From: Virgibacillus phasianinus
GTDB lineage: Bacteria > Bacillota > Bacilli > Bacillales > Amphibacillaceae
Reading direction: 5' to 3'
NCBI RefSeq assembly: GCF_002216775.1
Contig: NZ_CP022315.1
Location: 1,178,001 to 1,242,000, forward strand
DNA length: 64,000 bases
Under the pieces are notes generated by a model, which was given only the letters and a program-made list of their open reading frames with translations, had not been told where the DNA came from and did not search any database. Shown here piece by piece: positions 60,542 through 64,000 of this stretch. Made by a program: the position numbers and the translations under genes. How positions within the stretch are numbered: position 1 is the stretch's first letter; each line of letters starts with the position of its first letter.

Positions 60542-61371
60542 TGGAGGCAATTTATGCAGTGTGGCTTCGTGATGTTATCAAGTTCTTTCGTGATAGGGGA
60601 CGTCTGATTGGTTCCTTCGCCATGCCGTTTATGTTTTTGATTTTATTCGGAAGCGGCATGAGTGGTGCGATGCAGGCAATGCTTGGCGGAGGTTCCGGTG
60701 GCGGCGCTCTTGCTGACTTTGATTTTGTTGAGTTTATGTTCCCGGGGATTATTGGAATGACAGTATTTAATACGGCGATATTTTCCGCTTTATCTGTAGT
60801 GCAGGATAAAGAATTCGGGTATATGAGAGAAATTCTTGTTTCGCCGATGTCGCGCGTGTCCATTGCGATAGGGAAAGTTCTTGGTGGGACGACTGTAGCG
60901 GTTATCCAAGGGCTAATGATGCTGATATTCGTTCCGTTTATTGGTGTTTCGCTGACATTTTCCATGGTACTGCAGCTGATTCCAATCATGTTCCTTGTTG
61001 GATTTACCATTTCGGCAATCGGTCTGTTAATTGCAAGTTCACTGAAAACGGCACAAGGCTTTCAAATGGTGATCCAAATTCTATTATTCCCAATGCTATT
61101 CTTGTCTGGGGCGATGTTTCCATTAAACGGACTTCCTGCATGGATGGATTTTATTGTGAAAATTAATCCGCTAACATATTCGGTAGATATGTTTAAGGAA
61201 ATTATCCTGCAGCCTGAAACGATGAGTGCCCCCCTTAGACAGGCGATGGGACTGGATCTCAAGGTATTTAACCATATTATCACCTTCACCGAAGAAATTA
61301 TCGTTGTCGGGGTTATTGGCGCAGTTTTTATTGTTGCTGCGACAATGAAGTTTTCAAAAGCTGAGGCATAA
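60541..61371 (+). CDS. ABC-2 family transporter permease
   Basis: The 276-residue protein has six membrane segments of the ABC-2 type, including FPGIIGMTVFNTAIFSALSV and the MREILVSPMSRVSIAIGKVLGG coupling region, and the late LSGAMFPLNGLPAWM segment. It pairs with the preceding ATPase in a drug or lipid exporter under the MarR gene. The substrate cannot be told. Confidence 0.92.
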   Translation: MEAIYAVWLRDVIKFFRDRGRLIGSFAMPFMFLILFGSGMSGAMQAMLGGGSGGGALADFDFVEFMFPGIIGMTVFNTAIFSALSVVQDKEFGYMREILVSPMSRVSIAIGKVLGGTTVAVIQGLMMLIFVPFIGVSLTFSMVLQLIPIMFLVGFTISAIGLLIASSLKTAQGFQMVIQILLFPMLFLSGAMFPLNGLPAWMDFIVKINPLTYSVDMFKEIILQPETMSAPLRQAMGLDLKVFNHIITFTEEIIVVGVIGAVFIVAATMKFSKAEA

Positions 61372-61373
61372 TA

Positions 61374-62059
61374 AGAGGCTGGGACAAAAGTGTTTTAGCC
61401 AGAGAGAAATCCGAACTATGATTCAATTCTTTGATTAGAATTTGAAGTAGTTCGGATTTTTCTTGTCTGTTTTTGTAAACTTAAAGCTAAAAAGTATGCG
61501 CTGGATTGTTTTCCGCTGCGGACCGTTGCGCAACTTAGGGAACGGCTTCAGCCTTCATTATTTAACCACTCTGCGGGGTCTTCAGCACGCGCTGTTCTAA
61601 GCAGGAGTCAACAGTCCAGAGCGTAAGACATCACGGACTTGCTATATAATACTGTTTTGTCTAATGACATATTAGCGGAGGAAAAACACGGAGACTCCTC
61701 GAAAAAGAAAAGCACTTTTTCTTCGTGCGATGCTTATTCGGGGAAGCATTCCTTGTCCTGTGGGAGCAGAAGCCTAGATGAGACCCCGGAGAGCGTCAAT
61801 AATGAAGCCCGACTAAAACCGCCCTTTGCGGGCAACGTCGGCTACCCCTTGCCGGGGCGAGGAGGCTCATCGGCTCCCCACGGAAAGCGCAGTGTTTTTC
61901 CGCAGCGGTGACAAGGCACCGAACATGATAGTTAGTTTCGTCACAGAAGTTTATGTCAACTGCTTATTAAGATCCGATAGTTGAAAAGAAACGTTCTAAA
62001 CTTCCACCCCTTGATCGTTCGTCTTTTAAGTTGAACATTTTAGTTTTGTCTCAGCCTCT
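61374..62059. repeat. Non-coding 686-bp element bounded by AGAGGCTGGGACAAAA inverted repeats
   Basis: Left end AGAGGCTGGGACAAAA (61374-61389); right end is its reverse complement with one difference (62044-62059). Inside are a terminator-like hairpin (61408-61463), CGCTGCGGA/TCCGCAGCG arms, and GC-rich stretches with GGGGTCTTC and GAGGAGGCTCATCGGC motifs. An open frame of 90 codons inside has no ribosome site and is judged spurious. Confidence 0.7.
61408..61463 (+). terminator. Terminator-like hairpin after the ABC permease
   Basis: AATCCGAACTA (61408-61418) pairs with TAGTTCGGATT (61448-61458), with further pairing inside, followed by TTTTCT. Confidence 0.7.
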
Positions 62060-62066
62060 TTACAAA

Positions 62067-62435
62067 TTACCTAAATTTACGTCCCCGTACATGGGTGAAA
62101 AGTAATAATAATAGGATCAACATTACAATATCAAGTCTTGCCATGTATAAAAATTGAAAGAACCCCTGTCCAGTAAGATACGGCAGCTTTGTTAGGATTA
62201 TTGCTGCAATCATTATAATAATTAGTGGCACGGTGGCTTCTTTTACGTAAAATCCCCCGGCTATTAAGGCACCACAGACAATTTCTGCTAGCGCAACAAG
62301 CAGCAGAACTGTCGTTGAAGATGGTATGCCCAGGTTGGCAAAGGTAGTTTGGAAATCATCAAATAATAATTTAACAATACCGGTAACAATAAATACATAC
62401 CCAACCGCATAGCAGATCCATTTACTCATTGGCAT
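62067..62435 (-). CDS. DoxX-like membrane protein
   Basis: A 122-residue protein with four hydrophobic segments, typical of DoxX/DUF4870-like small membrane proteins (VGYVFIVTGIVKLLF start, LAEIVCGALIAGGF in the middle). Role unknown; DoxX relatives are tied to thiosulfate oxidation or redox control elsewhere. GGGGGTGAT precedes the first ATG; a second ATG two codons later is also possible. It is isolated among repeats. Confidence 0.8.
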   Translation of the reverse strand: MPMSKWICYAVGYVFIVTGIVKLLFDDFQTTFANLGIPSSTTVLLLVALAEIVCGALIAGGFYVKEATVPLIIIMIAAIILTKLPYLTGQGFFQFLYMARLDIVMLILLLLLFTHVRGRKFR

Positions 62436-62463
62436 CCTCGGATCACCCCCAATTCGGTTCCTT

Positions 62464-62539
62464 ACTTATGCGTCCGCTTCTGACCAGTTGCCTGCGCTTT
62501 TCTTGTCTATAGCTGCGGCTCCTAGCGGCTAGCAAATAG
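62464..62539 (+). repeat. Dispersed repeat C, left half of interrupted copy
   Basis: Matches the first part of 15912-16068 up to GCTAGCAAATAG, where the 216-bp element is inserted. Confidence 0.85.
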
Positions 62540-62767
62540 CCCACTGAAAAAGTTAAATATGGTACAAATATGTGGATCAATCACCGCATCTTGAATATAC
62601 TGCGCTTTCCGCGGGCGAGTGACGAGCCTCCTCGGACTGCCGTCCTGCGGGGTCTCATCGATCTCTCACTTCCCGCAGGAGTCTCCGTATATTCAAGATG
62701 CTAGTTGATGATGAAAAGCTATATTTTTAATATCCACCACTTTTTCAGTGGACTCGCTAGCAAATAG
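62528..62767. repeat. 12-bp direct repeats GCTAGCAAATAG flanking the inserted element
   Basis: The 12-mer lies at 62528-62539 and 62756-62767 and occurs only once at the matching point of the uninterrupted copy near 15970. This marks a target-site duplication. Confidence 0.85.
62540..62755. mobile_element. 216-bp MITE-like palindromic element
   Basis: Terminal inverted repeats CCACTGAAAAAGT lie just inside each end (62541-62553 and the reverse complement at 62739-62752). Further in, GCATCTTGAATATAC (62586-62600) is exactly inverted at 62687-62701. The GC-rich core has CTTTCCGCGGGCGAG and CTTCCCGCAGGAGTCTCCG. It has no open frame of note and is flanked by a 12-bp target duplication, so it moved in trans if at all. 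Confidence 0.75.
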
Positions 62768-62855
62768 TTAGTCCTGATGAATGTGCGTAAAGTCCGACGC
62801 ACGTTCACAGTCCTATCTATTTGTACGCCGCTAACCAGTCGCCTCCGCTTTTCTA
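62756..62855 (+). repeat. Dispersed repeat C, right half of interrupted copy
   Basis: Continues the match to 15970-16067 (TTAGTCCTGATGAATGTGCG and onward) to the final CTCCGCTTTTCT. Confidence 0.85.
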
Positions 62856-62979
62856 ATTTATATGCGGGGCTTGGGCAAACATTCTGGGTATTTTTAAATG
62901 GATATGATGGGTCGACTATTGCTATTCGACATGATTAGACTTATAATTTCTCTTATACAAAGAAAAGGAAGTGCAATAC

Positions 62980-64000
62980 GTGATTCAACGCTTTTTTTCC
63001 TATTACAAACCACATAGAAGATTATTTATGATAGATTTTGGCTGTGCAGTAATCGTTGCAATTTTGGAGCTGGCCTTCCCTGTAGCGGTTCAAAAGTTCA
63101 TTGACCTGCTATTGCCGAAAGGTGACTGGGACTTAATTGTCCTTGTCAGTGTCGGGCTGTTATTCGTTTATTTACTTAGCACATTTCTTCAATATATTGT
63201 GACTTACTGGGGCACAAGCTCGGGGTAAATATTGAAACAGACATGCGTCAGCACTTGTTCAACCATGTGCAGAAGCAATCATTCCGCTTTTTTGACAACA
63301 CGAAAACCGGACATATCATGAGCCGTATCACTAACGATTTATTCGATATTGGTGAGCTTGCCCACCATGGCCCGGAGGACTTTTTCATTGCCATCATGAC
63401 CTTTGTTGGCGCCTTTTGGATTATGTTCACATACAATGTCAAGCTAGCATTGATTATTCTGTTTGTAGTGCCGATTCTGGTCTGGTTAATTACCTACAGT
63501 AACATTAAAATGAATGCGGCATGGAAAAAGATGTACAAGGACATAGCTGATGTGAATGCGCGTGTAGAAGACGCAGTATCAGGAGTACGCGTTGTTCAGT
63601 CATTTACCAATGAAAAACATGAAATGACTCGTTTTACAAAAGATAACTATAGCTTTCGTGCAGCGAAAATTGGTGCATATAAGGTTATGGCTTTTGTCCA
63701 TTCGAATATTTATATGATGATGCGATTAATTGTATTGATTGTTTTAGTTGTAGGGTCTTGGCTGAATTTTCACAACGAAATTTCCAATGGTGACCTTGTC
63801 GCATTTATTTTATTTACCAATGTACTGTTTAAGCCGATTGAAAAAATCAGTGCGCTTCTTGAGCTGTATCCGAAGGGGATGGCTGGATTCAAACGTTTTA
63901 CAGACATGCTTGATGTTAGCCCAGAAGTGGTCAATCACAAGGGTGCACATGAGGTCGATGTATTAAAAGGTGATATCAAGTTTAAGAATGTTACATTCGG
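62980..64000 (+). pseudogene. ABC exporter (fused permease-ATPase), frameshifted, 3' end outside window
   Basis: The first part reads MIQRFFSYYKPHRRLF, with one and a half membrane segments up to IVTYWG near 63213. There the frame breaks. Restoring one missing C after GGC (63211-63213) gives YWGHKLGVNIETDMRQHLF and a frame that stays open to the window end, with FFDNTKTGHIMSRITNDL and the VEDAVSGVRVVQSF intracellular-loop segment of type I exporters (MsbA/LmrA-like). The ATPase half lies beyond the window. I start at the GTG at 62980. A sequencing error would equally explain the one-base loss. Confidence 0.75.

Noticed and set aside
61639-61911. Open frame of 90 codons inside the 686-bp repeat element
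   Set aside because: No ribosome site, odd composition (S, G, R, P rich), and it follows GC-rich repeat blocks that recur as non-coding sequence.

Overview
This window is the replication-origin region of a low-GC Gram-positive spore former. The gene order follows the Bacillus subtilis origin closely. The ATG-poor, AT-rich genes, T-box leaders, YyaC, SpoIIIJ, Soj/Spo0J/Noc and WalRK cluster point to Bacillaceae, probably a halotolerant genus of the Virgibacillus/Oceanobacillus/Lentibacillus type. That genus guess is an inference from gene content and repeat style, not a search result.

Layout: oriC lies at about 21.1-23.3 kb and almost every gene is transcribed away from it. The leftward (minus) arm reads dnaA, dnaN, rlbA, recF, remB, gyrB, gyrA, then yaaC (opposite strand), an ATP-grasp ligase, guaB, dacA, pdxS, pdxT, serS, a CPBP protease gene, tRNA-Ser and a proC cut by the window edge. 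serS and proC each sit behind a T-box whose specifier matches their amino acid (UCC, CCU). The rightward (plus) arm reads rpmH, rnpA, spoIIIJ/yidC, jag, an M28 peptidase, mnmE, mnmG, rsmG, noc, soj, spo0J, a cysteine desulfurase-like gene, a DUF554 gene, yyaC (minus), a YkvI-like transporter, an MscS channel, a DUF951 gene, ychF and rpsF-ssb-rpsR. An accessory patch follows (SRPBCC gene, broken ArsR gene, modABC, a DUF1189 gene), then yybS, gdpP, rplI, dnaC, purA and walRKHIJ-htrA. The right end (58.9-64 kb) is variable: a marR-ABC efflux operon, several non-coding repeat elements, a DoxX gene and a frameshifted ABC exporter.

The genes form a growth and chromosome-maintenance block: initiation (dnaA, oriC), elongation (dnaN, dnaC, ssb), topology (gyrAB), segregation and division placement (soj, spo0J, noc and two parS sites), RNA and ribosome maturation, and cell-wall homeostasis (walRK).

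The most notable structures outside genes are these. (1) An IS1634-type insertion sequence flanked by an identical direct repeat of about 296 bp, so the interrupted protease gene survives intact. (2) Seven 20-bp-periodic copies of an ATCGGCC-like motif in the serS leader. (3) A 216-bp palindromic element inserted with a 12-bp target duplication into an older dispersed repeat whose uninterrupted copy sits between gyrB and gyrA. (4) DnaA-box pairs far from oriC, upstream of mnmE and downstream of htrA. (5) A candidate Noc-binding site and a parS site inside a coding region.
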